A stretch of 64,000 bases of DNA from Peptoniphilus asaccharolyticus DSM 20463 (GCF_900176115.1 NZ_FWWR01000009.1:310001-374000), one strand, 5' to 3'; shown: positions 8,718 through 17,204, counted from the first letter of the stretch. The notes: a model not told the origin generated them from the letters alone. Program-made: numbers and translations.

Positions 8718-10285
8718 TGGCTACCAATAATAAAAAAGAACAGGAACGTGATGAACTTCACAGAGCAATATGGGCAATTGCAGATGAACTTCGTGGTGCT
8801 GTAGATGGATGGGATTTCAAAAACTATATACTTGGTACCATGTTCTATAGATATATTTCTGAAAATATTACTAACTACATAAATACAGGTGAAATTGAAG
8901 CAGGCAATGCTGATTTTGATTTCGCACAGATGTCTGATGAGATGGCCAAAGAGGCAAGAGAAGGCCTTGTTGAGGAAAAAGGCTTTTTCATTCTTCCATC
9001 TGAACTCTTTTGTAATGTAAGGGCAAAAGCCAAGGATAATGAAAATCTGAATGAAACACTTGAAATGGCATTCCGTCACATAGAGGAATCTGCAAAAGGC
9101 AGTGAATCAGAATCCGACTTTGCAGGTCTATTTGATGATTTTGATGTAAATAGTAATAAACTTGGCTCTACTGTTTCAAAGAGAAATGAAAAACTTTGTA
9201 AACTTCTTGACGGCGTGGCGGATATGAATCTTGGAGATGTTAAGGATCACGATATTGATGCGTTTGGAGATGCCTATGAATATCTTATGACAATGTACGC
9301 AAGTAATGCAGGTAAATCAGGTGGAGAATTCTTCACTCCTGCTGATGTATCAGAGCTTCTTACAAGACTTGGTACAGCTGGGAAAACTGAAATCAACAAG
9401 GTGTATGACCCTGCCTGCGGATCTGGTTCGCTACTTTTAAAGGCGGAAAAAATACTTGGTAGAGATAAGATTCGTAATGGTTTTTATGGACAGGAAATCA
9501 ATATCACAACCTACAACCTTTGTCGTATAAATATGTTTTTACACGATATTGGATTTGATAAATTTAATATTGCTTGCGAAGATACCCTTATCGCTCCGGC
9601 ACATTGGGATGATGAACCTTTTGAACTTATTGTTTCAAATCCACCTTACTCAATCAAGTGGGCGGGTAATGATAATCCATTACTCATAAACGATCCTCGT
9701 TTTGCTCCTGCAGGTGTTCTTGCGCCAAAGAGCAAGGCTGACCTTGCCTTTATCATGCATTCACTTTCATGGCTTGCGAGTAACGGAACTGCTGCAATCG
9801 TATGCTTCCCGGGTATTATGTACCGTGGCGGAGCTGAAAAGAAAATACGAAAATATCTGATTGATAATAACTATATCGACTGCATTATTCAGTTGTCTCC
9901 TAACCTTTTCTTTGGAACTTCAATTGCGACCTGCATCATGGTAATGAAAAAGAACAAGGCAGATAATAAAACGCTGTTTATCGATGCGAGCAATGAGTGC
10001 ATCAAGGTCACAAACAATAATAAACTTACTCAAGACAATATGGATAAGATAGTGAACTGCTTTGCAAATCGCAGTGAAATAGCCCACTTCTCACACTTAG
10101 CTACCTATGATGAAATTGAAGAAAACGACTACAACCTTTCTGTATCAACTTATGTTGAAGCTGAAGATACAAGAGAAAAAATTGATATCGTAAAGCTGAA
10201 TGCAGAAATCAAAGAAATTGTCGCTCGTGAAGAAGCCTTAAGAAAATCAATAGATGAAATCATTGCAGAAATCGAGGTGCAGTGA
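8717..10285 (+). CDS. hsdM: Type I restriction-modification methyltransferase subunit HsdM
   Basis: 522 residues, full length. HsdM is the N6-adenine methyltransferase subunit that assembles as M2S and, with HsdR, as R2M2S. There is an N-terminal HsdM_N helical domain (about 10-170), the SAM motif VYDPACGSGSLLL near residue 230 and the catalytic SNPPYSIKW near 305 (NPPY, adenine type). Arginine codons CGT/CGC are common here, unlike the AGA-dominated host genes, indicating transfer. It is coupled to the XRE gene upstream and to rhuM downstream. Confidence 0.96.
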   Translation: MATNNKKEQERDELHRAIWAIADELRGAVDGWDFKNYILGTMFYRYISENITNYINTGEIEAGNADFDFAQMSDEMAKEAREGLVEEKGFFILPSELFCNVRAKAKDNENLNETLEMAFRHIEESAKGSESESDFAGLFDDFDVNSNKLGSTVSKRNEKLCKLLDGVADMNLGDVKDHDIDAFGDAYEYLMTMYASNAGKSGGEFFTPADVSELLTRLGTAGKTEINKVYDPACGSGSLLLKAEKILGRDKIRNGFYGQEINITTYNLCRINMFLHDIGFDKFNIACEDTLIAPAHWDDEPFELIVSNPPYSIKWAGNDNPLLINDPRFAPAGVLAPKSKADLAFIMHSLSWLASNGTAAIVCFPGIMYRGGAEKKIRKYLIDNNYIDCIIQLSPNLFFGTSIATCIMVMKKNKADNKTLFIDASNECIKVTNNNKLTQDNMDKIVNCFANRSEIAHFSHLATYDEIEENDYNLSVSTYVEAEDTREKIDIVKLNAEIKEIVAREEALRKSIDEIIAEIEVQ

Positions 10286-11307
10286 TGGAAAATGATTTTA
10301 ATTTTTTAGTATATCAAACCGCTGAAGAAAATGTTTCAGTCAATGCGCTTGTGAAAGATGAAACAATTTGGCTTACGCAAAAAGCAATGGCTGAATTGTT
10401 TGATGTCGATAAATCTTCCGTAAGCAGGCACTTGAAAAATATTTTCAATGAGGGTGAGCTTGACGAAAAAGTGGTTGTTGCAAAAATTGCAACAACCACT
10501 CAACACGGAGCTATCAAGGGAAAAACGCAAAACAAAGAAACACAATTTTATAACCTTGATGCAATCATATCTGTTGGTTACAGAGTAAATTCCAAACGGG
10601 CAACAAGTTTCAGAATCTGGGCTACCGGCGTTTTGAAAGAATATATGATAAAAGGCTTTGCTATGGATGATGAACGCTTGAAGCAGGGCAAAACAGCCTT
10701 TGGGAAAGACTACTTCCGTGAACTTTTGGAAAGAGTTCGTTCAATCCGTACGAGCGAAAGACGAATCTGGCAGCAAATCACAGACATCTTTGCGGAATGT
10801 AGCATTGACTATGATAAAAATGCACAGATTACCCATGATTTTTATGCTATGGTGCAAAACAATTTCCATTTTGCAATTACCGGGCAGACTGCGGCAGAAA
10901 TTGTCTATGCTTCTGCTGACAGAACAAAAGAAAATAGGGGGCTTACTACTTGGAAAAATGCTCCGGACGGACGCATTTTGAAATCAGATGTGGTCGTTGC
11001 AAAAAACTATCTGGAAGAAAAACAAATTCGTCAACTGGAGCGTGCCGTAACAGGCTATTTCGACTATATTGAAGATTTGATTGAGCGAGAAAATACCTTT
11101 ACTATGGAGGAGTTTGCAGCCAGCGTGAACGAATTTCTGGCGTTTCGCCGATATGATATTCTGCGGGATAAGGGGAAAATCTCCGGTAGAACGGCAAAAG
11201 AAAAAGCGTCGGCTGAATATGAAGAATTTAACAAAACACATAAAATCACCTCTGATTTTGATAAGGCGGTCAATCGAATGTTGAAAGCAGGTGAGAAAAA
11301 TGAGTAA
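10285..11307 (+). CDS. RhuM family protein within the type I R-M operon
   Basis: 340 residues from ATG 10285 (TGATG overlap with hsdM; a GTG one codon earlier is also possible). RhuM (virulence protein) family: the N-terminal half has a winged-helix-like WLTQKAMAELFDVDKSSVSRH segment split over residues 30-55, and the C-terminal half has the conserved DYDK and ATTGxTAAEIV-like regions. The biochemical function is unknown; RhuM and Fic genes are recurrent passengers of type I loci. It overlaps both hsdM and hsdS, so it is translated as part of the restriction operon. Codon use matches hsdM. A perfect 14-bp inverted repeat lies within it. Confidence 0.85.
   Translation: MENDFNFLVYQTAEENVSVNALVKDETIWLTQKAMAELFDVDKSSVSRHLKNIFNEGELDEKVVVAKIATTTQHGAIKGKTQNKETQFYNLDAIISVGYRVNSKRATSFRIWATGVLKEYMIKGFAMDDERLKQGKTAFGKDYFRELLERVRSIRTSERRIWQQITDIFAECSIDYDKNAQITHDFYAMVQNNFHFAITGQTAAEIVYASADRTKENRGLTTWKNAPDGRILKSDVVVAKNYLEEKQIRQLERAVTGYFDYIEDLIERENTFTMEEFAASVNEFLAFRRYDILRDKGKISGRTAKEKASAEYEEFNKTHKITSDFDKAVNRMLKAGEKNE
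10470..10500. repeat. Perfect 14-bp inverted repeat inside rhuM
   Basis: AGTGGTTGTTGCAA and TTGCAACAACCACT separated by three A residues. In RNA this is a stable 14-bp hairpin in the coding sequence; there is no T-run, so it is not a classical terminator. Confidence 0.95.
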
Positions 11308-13087
11308 ATTAGATGAGCTGATTCAAGAACTTTGCCCGAATGGAGTGGAGTTTAAAAGAGTTGAAGAAATATGCGACATTTCTAGAGGAAAAGTAATGTC
11401 AAAAGATTTTATACAAGCAAACGAAGGTGAATATCCTGTTTATTCTTCACAAACAGAAAATGACGGAGAATTGGGGCGTATTTCTTCTTATGCATATGAT
11501 GGAGAATATCTTACTTGGACTACTGATGGTGCGAATGCTGGATCGGTGTTTTATCGAAAAGGAAAATTTAGCATAACCAATGTTTGTGGTCTTTTAAAAG
11601 TTAATACAGATGATGTAATAACAAGATATATTTTTCACACATTACAAGTTGAGGCTCCTAAATATGTAAATAAAGGAATGGGAAACCCTAAACTGATGAG
11701 CAATGTAATGGCAAGGATTAAGCTTGCAGTACCTCCGTTGGAGGTACAACGTGAAATAGTCCGTATATTGGACTCTTTCACGTTACTTACAGCGGAGCTT
11801 ACAGCGGAGCTTACAGCTCGTAAGAAACAGTATGAATATTATAGAGACTCATTGCTTTCAAATAACAGCCATGAAGATTCTAAAAAGATGTTATTGTCTG
11901 AATTTGCAACAATAAAAAATGGTAAAGACTATAAACATTTACTTAAAGGTGAATATCCTGTCTACGGCTCTGGTGGTGTAATGACTTATGTAAATCAATA
12001 CTGTTATAATAAACCAACTGTGCTGATTCCACGTAAAGGGTCATTGAATAACTTGTTTTATGTTGAAGAACCATTTTGGAATGTGGATACAATTTTCTAT
12101 ACTGAGATAGATGAAGAAAAAGTAGTTCCAAAATATCTGTATTATTTGTTACAAAAAGAACACATAGAATCACTTAATACCGCAGGTGGTGTTCCAAGCC
12201 TAACTCAAACAGTATTAAACAAAGTCAGTTTGCTTATACCGTCATTAGAGAAACAAAAAAAGGTTGTAGCTTGTTTAGATAACTTTGATGCAATCTGTTC
12301 TGACTTAAATATAGGTCTTCCGGCTGAAATTGATGCAAGGCAAAAGCAATACGAATTTTATCGCAATTTACTATTGACATTTGCTGAAACTGGCAACATA
12401 ATCGAACGAACGAACGAACGAACGAACGAACGAACGAACGAACGAACGAACGAACGAACGGACAGACAGAACATAATTAGGCTTATCCAGTATGTGTTTG
12501 GCTATGCACCTGTTAAGCTTGGTGAAATCGCTACAATTGTCAGAGGTGGAAACTTCCAGAAGAAAGACTTCGTAGATAATGGCAGACCTTGTATCCATTA
12601 TGGTCAGATGTATACTCATTTCGGAATTGCAGCTAAAAAGACTTTGACATTTATAAATGAAGAAGTATTTGCAAAGTCAAAAATTGCTAAGCCGGGTGAT
12701 ATCGTGATGGCTGTCACGAGCGAGAATGTTGAAGATGTTTGTTCTTGTACAGCATGGCTTGGTGATGAAGATATTGCCATCAGTGGTCATACTGCTATTA
12801 TCAGTCATAATCAGAATCCAAAGTTCCTATCATACTACTTCCACAGTGTGATGTTCTTCGATCAAAAAAAGAAACTTGCACATGGAACTAAGGTTATAGA
12901 AGTTACTCCAAGTAAGTTAGGCGACATTGTGATTATGCTACCCACTATAGAAGAGCAAGAAAGAATTGTTTCTATTCTTGACCGATTTGATTCTCTATGC
13001 AACAGCATTTCAGAGGGTCTTCCTGCTGAAATTGATGCAAGGCAAAAACAATATGAATTTTACAGAGATAAATTACTCAGTTTTTAG
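11300..13087 (+). CDS. hsdS: Type I R-M specificity subunit HsdS with three TRDs and an in-frame tetranucleotide tract
   Basis: 595 residues from ATG 11300, overlapping rhuM by eight bases; normal HsdS has about 400. TRD1 covers about 1-150, followed by a conserved helix with two TAEL repeats (163-172). TRD2 covers about 200-335, followed by a second conserved helix ending GLPAEIDARQKQYEFYR. A CGAA tract then encodes ERTN repeats at residues 369-387. TRD3 covers about 400-550 and ends in a third conserved helix with the same GLPAEIDARQKQYEFYR. Here the tract is in frame, giving all three domains. Losing or gaining one unit stops translation at 12474 or 12478, leaving 390 or 394 residues, i.e. 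a normal two-TRD subunit. HsdS sets DNA target specificity for both methylation and cleavage. Confidence 0.93.
   Translation: MSKLDELIQELCPNGVEFKRVEEICDISRGKVMSKDFIQANEGEYPVYSSQTENDGELGRISSYAYDGEYLTWTTDGANAGSVFYRKGKFSITNVCGLLKVNTDDVITRYIFHTLQVEAPKYVNKGMGNPKLMSNVMARIKLAVPPLEVQREIVRILDSFTLLTAELTAELTARKKQYEYYRDSLLSNNSHEDSKKMLLSEFATIKNGKDYKHLLKGEYPVYGSGGVMTYVNQYCYNKPTVLIPRKGSLNNLFYVEEPFWNVDTIFYTEIDEEKVVPKYLYYLLQKEHIESLNTAGGVPSLTQTVLNKVSLLIPSLEKQKKVVACLDNFDAICSDLNIGLPAEIDARQKQYEFYRNLLLTFAETGNIIERTNERTNERTNERTNERTDRQNIIRLIQYVFGYAPVKLGEIATIVRGGNFQKKDFVDNGRPCIHYGQMYTHFGIAAKKTLTFINEEVFAKSKIAKPGDIVMAVTSENVEDVCSCTAWLGDEDIAISGHTAIISHNQNPKFLSYYFHSVMFFDQKKKLAHGTKVIEVTPSKLGDIVIMLPTIEEQERIVSILDRFDSLCNSISEGLPAEIDARQKQYEFYRDKLLSF
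11786..11817 (+). repeat. 12-bp tandem repeat (TAEL units) in hsdS
   Basis: CTTACAGCGGAG twice perfectly, plus a partial third CTTACAGC. It encodes LTAELTAELTA in the helix between TRD1 and TRD2. In EcoR124-type enzymes, two versus three TAEL units at this place change the spacer length of the recognition site. Confidence 0.92.
12314..12362 (+). repeat. Direct repeat A in hsdS (second conserved helix)
   Basis: About 49 bases nearly identical to 13016-13064 (four or five differences), encoding GLPAEIDARQKQYEFYR. The copies are 702 bases apart, a multiple of three, so recombination would remove the CGAA tract and TRD3 in frame. Confidence 0.9.
12403..12460 (+). repeat. (CGAA)14.5 simple sequence repeat in hsdS
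   Basis: 58 bases of uninterrupted CGAA, followed by a degenerate GACAGACAGA. A tetranucleotide tract in a coding region is a classical slipped-strand phase-variation site. The frame is open here; the other two frames end at TAA 12474 and TAG 12478. Confidence 0.98.
13016..13064 (+). repeat. Direct repeat B in hsdS (third conserved helix)
   Basis: Partner of the repeat at 12314-12362, in the same orientation and in frame. Confidence 0.9.
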
Positions 13088-13111
13088 TAAATAAGTAAAG
13101 GAGGTGTCTGT

Positions 13112-16100
13112 ATGCCATATTTCAATATCGTGGCAGCTACAAGTGAAAATACAGTTGTTACTGAATACGAGCCTGTAAAGGCACGTTCTAACAGCTATCA
13201 GTCAGAAGCTGAACTGGAAAAAGAGTTTATTCGTATGCTTACAGAACAAGGATACGAGTATCTTCATATACACGCAGAAAAAGATTTGATTTTCAACCTT
13301 CGTAATCAGCTTGAAAGGTTGAATGCTTACCAGTTTTCTGACTCTGAATGGAATAGGTTCTTCAAGAATTCTATTGCAAATCAGAATGAAGGAATCGTTG
13401 AAAAAACTAGAAAAATTCAAGAGGATAATGTTCAAGTATTAAAAAGAGATGATGGCAGTACAAAGAACATTACACTTATTGATAAGAAAAATATTCACAA
13501 CAACTTTTTGCAGGTAATCAATCAGTACGTTACCAGTAAGGCTGACGGAGCAAGGCACGACAACAGGTATGATGTTACAATTCTCGTAAATGGGTTTCCT
13601 CTTGTGCATATTGAATTAAAACGCAGAGGAGTGGCTATTCGTGAGGCCTTCAACCAAATAGGTAAATATCAGCGTGATTCTTTTTGGGCAGGAAGCGGTC
13701 TGTTTGAATATACGCAGATTTTTGTTATCTCAAATGGAACTAACACAAAGTACTATTCTAACAGTACCCGTTTCAATGCTATAAAGGATGTAAATGCTGC
13801 AATTACTGCCAAGAAAGGCAAAACAAGCAACAGCTTTGAATTTACATCTTTCTGGGCAGATGCAAACAATCGTGTTATTCCTGATTTGATTGACTTCACA
13901 AGAACATTCTTTGCAAAACATACGATTCTTAATATAATCACCAAGTATTGTATTTTCACTTCTGAAAATATGCTTATGGTAATGAGACCGTATCAGATTA
14001 CGGCAACGGAGAGAATTCTGAATCGTATTGAAATAGCTAATAACTATAAAAAATATGGTGATGTTGCTGGAGGCGGTTATATCTGGCATACAACAGGGTC
14101 AGGTAAGACACTTACATCATTTAAAACTGCAAGACAGGCGTCACTTCTTCCTTACATTGATAAGGTTCTCTTTGTAGTTGATCGTAAAGATTTGGACTAC
14201 CAGACGATGAAAGAATATGATCGTTTTGAAAAAGGTGCGGCTAACAGTAATACATCAACTGCTATTCTTAAAAAGCAGTTGGAAGACACCAATGCTCACA
14301 TTATAATCACGACTATTCAGAAACTTGCAACATTTATCAAGAAAAATAAAGAACATGAAGTATATAACAAACACGTTGTAATCATCTTTGATGAATGTCA
14401 TAGAAGTCAGTTCGGCGATATGCACGCCGCTATTGTAAAAAGTTTTAAGAAATATCATTTATTTGGTTTCACAGGGACACCAATCTTTCCTGCAAATACA
14501 GGAGGCTTACGCAAGCCACAGTTCTTTACTACAGAGCAGACTTTTGGCGACCAGCTTCATACCTATACTATTGTTGATGCCATCAACGATAAGAACGTAC
14601 TTCCGTTCAGAGTGGACTATGTTAAGACAATGGATATGGATGAGGATATCGATGATGAACAGGTATGGGATATTGCTCGTGAAAATGCTATGATGGCTCA
14701 TGAACGTATCAAGCTTGTGACGGAATATATTCTTAACAACTTTGATAGAAAAACATATCGTGGTGATAAAACATATATTTACAACACCCTTACCAATATT
14801 TCAGAAGTTGCATCCAGCAAGAATGGTGCTGTAGAAGAAATTAAACAGAAACAGCGTGTAAGTGGATTTAACTCAATCCTTGCTGTTAGCTCTGTTCCTA
14901 TGGCAAAGTTATATTATCAGGAATTTAAAAAGCAGATGGAGAATGATCCTACGAAGAAACTTCGTATCGCAACCATCTATAGTTATGGTGCAAATGAGGC
15001 TGAATATGACGAAGGTACAAGTGGTATCCTTGATGAGGAAAATTCAGAAGATACATCAGCACTTGACCAGTCATCGAGAGATTTTCTTGAAATGGCAATC
15101 AAAGATTATAACGAGATGTTCCATACAAACTATTCGACAGACTCTGATAAGTTCCAAAATTATTATAAAGATGTTTCTCTTCGTATGAAAAATAAGGAAC
15201 TTGATTTACTTATTGTTGTAAATATGTTTTTAACAGGTTTTGATGCCACTACATTAAATACACTGTGGGTAGATAAGAACCTCAAGATGCATGGACTTAT
15301 TCAGGCATTTTCAAGAACAAACCGAATTCTTAATTCCATTAAGACTTTCGGTAATATCGTTTGTTTTAGAAACCTTCAGAAACGAGTAGACGCTGCTATT
15401 TCCCTTTTCGGTGATAAGAATGCAGGTGGTATAGTTCTGATGAAGGGTTTCAAAGATTACTACTATGGTTATGAAGGTATTGATGGAAAGCAGTATCCAG
15501 GATATATGGATATGATGGATAACTTAACTTCCAAATTTCCACTTTCAGAGTCACAGATTATAGGTGAACAGAACCAGAAGGACTTCATCTCGTTATTTGG
15601 TGCAATTCTACGCATGAGAAATCTATTGACTGCATTTGATGAATTTGAAGGGAAAGAGATGATTTCTGAACGTGACCTGCAGGATTATCTTGGCAGGTAT
15701 CAAGATTTGCGTGATGAATGGAATGAAAGACGCAAACATGGTGAAAGCACAGATATTATAGATGATATTGTCTTTGAAGTTGAACTTATTAAGCAGATAG
15801 AAATCAATATCGATTATATCCTTATGCTTGTTAAGAAGTATCATGACAGCCACTTTGAAGATAAAGAAGTGCTTGTTACAATCAAAAAGGCTATTGATGC
15901 CAGTCCGGAGCTTCGTAGCAAGAAAGCACTTATTGAAACCTTTATTTCTGGTATCAATGATGTTGAAGATGTTATGACTGAATGGCACAATTATGTAGCT
16001 GAAAAACGAGAAGAAGAACTTGTTCAAATTATTAAGGAAGAAAAATTTAAAGAGCTTGAAACAAGGAAGTTCATTGAGAATGCATTTTGTGATGGTGAAA

Positions 16101-16336
16101 TCAAAACAACAGGTACGGATATAGATAGACTTATGCCTCCTATATCTCGTTTCGGTGGTGGCGACAGAACTACTAAGAAGCAAGGTGTCATTGAAAAGTT
16201 TAAATCATTCTTTGAGAAGTTCTTTGGTGTTGGTGGTTCATTTACCACTAATGAACCGAATACTGCAAATTATGCTGATGTTGTTTCAAATAAGTCATTG
16301 CAGATGGTAGCTGACGATACTGCAAAGTATGATTAG
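13112..16336 (+). CDS. hsdR: Type I restriction endonuclease/translocase subunit HsdR
   Basis: 1074 residues, full length. HsdR supplies ATP-driven DNA translocation and cleavage. The N-terminal PD-(D/E)xK nuclease is seen around residues 155-175 (YDVTILVNG then HIELKRRG). The SF2 motor follows: Walker A HTTGSGKT near 325, DECH box (IIFDECHRSQFG) near 425, FGFTGTPIF, and GLIQAFSRTNRI near 730. A helical C-terminal domain binds the methylase. A strong AAAGGAGGTG site precedes the ATG. There are no internal stops, so restriction is probably active, which makes switching of hsdS consequential. Confidence 0.96.
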   Translation: MPYFNIVAATSENTVVTEYEPVKARSNSYQSEAELEKEFIRMLTEQGYEYLHIHAEKDLIFNLRNQLERLNAYQFSDSEWNRFFKNSIANQNEGIVEKTRKIQEDNVQVLKRDDGSTKNITLIDKKNIHNNFLQVINQYVTSKADGARHDNRYDVTILVNGFPLVHIELKRRGVAIREAFNQIGKYQRDSFWAGSGLFEYTQIFVISNGTNTKYYSNSTRFNAIKDVNAAITAKKGKTSNSFEFTSFWADANNRVIPDLIDFTRTFFAKHTILNIITKYCIFTSENMLMVMRPYQITATERILNRIEIANNYKKYGDVAGGGYIWHTTGSGKTLTSFKTARQASLLPYIDKVLFVVDRKDLDYQTMKEYDRFEKGAANSNTSTAILKKQLEDTNAHIIITTIQKLATFIKKNKEHEVYNKHVVIIFDECHRSQFGDMHAAIVKSFKKYHLFGFTGTPIFPANTGGLRKPQFFTTEQTFGDQLHTYTIVDAINDKNVLPFRVDYVKTMDMDEDIDDEQVWDIARENAMMAHERIKLVTEYILNNFDRKTYRGDKTYIYNTLTNISEVASSKNGAVEEIKQKQRVSGFNSILAVSSVPMAKLYYQEFKKQMENDPTKKLRIATIYSYGANEAEYDEGTSGILDEENSEDTSALDQSSRDFLEMAIKDYNEMFHTNYSTDSDKFQNYYKDVSLRMKNKELDLLIVVNMFLTGFDATTLNTLWVDKNLKMHGLIQAFSRTNRILNSIKTFGNIVCFRNLQKRVDAAISLFGDKNAGGIVLMKGFKDYYYGYEGIDGKQYPGYMDMMDNLTSKFPLSESQIIGEQNQKDFISLFGAILRMRNLLTAFDEFEGKEMISERDLQDYLGRYQDLRDEWNERRKHGESTDIIDDIVFEVELIKQIEINIDYILMLVKKYHDSHFEDKEVLVTIKKAIDASPELRSKKALIETFISGINDVEDVMTEWHNYVAEKREEELVQIIKEEKFKELETRKFIENAFCDGEIKTTGTDIDRLMPPISRFGGGDRTTKKQGVIEKFKSFFEKFFGVGGSFTTNEPNTANYADVVSNKSLQMVADDTAKYD

Positions 16337-16379
16337 AGCATACCATTTTGGTACTTGATATAATTAGGCACAAGAAAAC

Positions 16380-16427
16380 GACCACACAGGAGTATTTCTA
16401 CTCTTGTATGGTCATTATTTCTTTTGT
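16380..16427 (+). terminator. Terminator after hsdR
   Basis: Long imperfect stem of about 15 bp (16380-16413, loop TTTC, one mismatch) followed by ATTATTTCTTTT. Confidence 0.7.
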
Positions 16428-16540
16428 CCCGCTTAAAGGATATCAGTTAAACTTGATTTCCATAAGTCCCTAACTGAACGCTCCTTTGTTCCTGGGTTTA
16501 TATTGACAAATCAAAAAATATAAAGATAATAGGAGAATGT

Positions 16541-17146
16541 ATGACTAATAATTATTTTGATAAAGTGGCTAAAGTTTGGAATACAAAAGAGAGGGAGAAC
16601 AGAACTTTCTCTATATACAAGAAAATTATAAATATATTTGAAGATGGTAGTGAGAAAAATGCTCTTGAAATTGGTTCGGGAGATGGACTGTTTGCAAGTC
16701 TTTTGGCTAAAGATCTTAAAGAGATTGATTGTATAGACAGTTCTGAAATGATGAGAGAAGAGACTGACAAAAGGCTGGAGCAATTAGAAATAGAAAATGT
16801 AAAGGTATATGATGAAAATTATTTAGAGACGACATCAAAAAAATATGACTTTATATATTCTTTGACAGCTTTTCATCATATAGTGGATATAGAAGCAGAA
16901 CTTAATTTAGTGAAGAGCCATTTAAAACCAAATGGTAAGTTTATATTGATGGATTTAGACACTGTGCCGGCTTCTTTTCATAAAGATCTACCTGATTTTG
17001 ATGGGCATGATGGATTTTCTAGGGAAGAGATGGAAACATATTTTAGAAATGTAAAATTTGAGCCATTAAATTATGAAATCCTATGGGAAGGAAAGAATGG
17101 AGAAATTGATTTTAGAATATTTTTAATGGAAGGCATAGTTTCTTAA
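16541..17146 (+). CDS. Class I SAM-dependent methyltransferase
   Basis: 201 residues. A Rossmann-type methyltransferase with motif I ALEIGSGDGLFASLLA near residues 41-56, the acidic end of motif II IDCIDSSEMM, and a post-II segment YDFIYSLTAFHHIVD, resembling the UbiE/Methyltransf_11 group. The substrate cannot be told: small molecules and lipids are both common in this group. AGGAG precedes the ATG. It is a single gene between the hsd terminator and a convergent terminator. Its AGA-rich codon use is host-like, so it marks the right edge of the island. Confidence 0.8.
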   Translation: MTNNYFDKVAKVWNTKERENRTFSIYKKIINIFEDGSEKNALEIGSGDGLFASLLAKDLKEIDCIDSSEMMREETDKRLEQLEIENVKVYDENYLETTSKKYDFIYSLTAFHHIVDIEAELNLVKSHLKPNGKFILMDLDTVPASFHKDLPDFDGHDGFSREEMETYFRNVKFEPLNYEILWEGKNGEIDFRIFLMEGIVS

Positions 17147-17165
17147 TTAAAAAAGTTTACAACAT

Positions 17166-17200
17166 AAAAACCAGGAGTTAGATTAAAGGCTCCTGGTTTT
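17166..17200. terminator. Bidirectional terminator between methyltransferase and ABC importer
   Basis: ACCAGGAG/CTCCTGGT stem with A-run on the left and T-run on the right, able to serve both convergent units. Confidence 0.8.
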
Positions 17201-17204
17201 AAAT

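Noticed and set aside
16503-16530. TTGACA-16-GATAAT as promoter of the methyltransferase gene
   Set aside because: The transcript would start after the ribosome binding site (16531-16535), so a normal message could not be made from it. The true promoter was not identified.
7940-16540. Attachment-site direct repeats flanking the restriction island
   Set aside because: I compared the two borders and found no convincing repeat; no integrase or recombinase gene is present.
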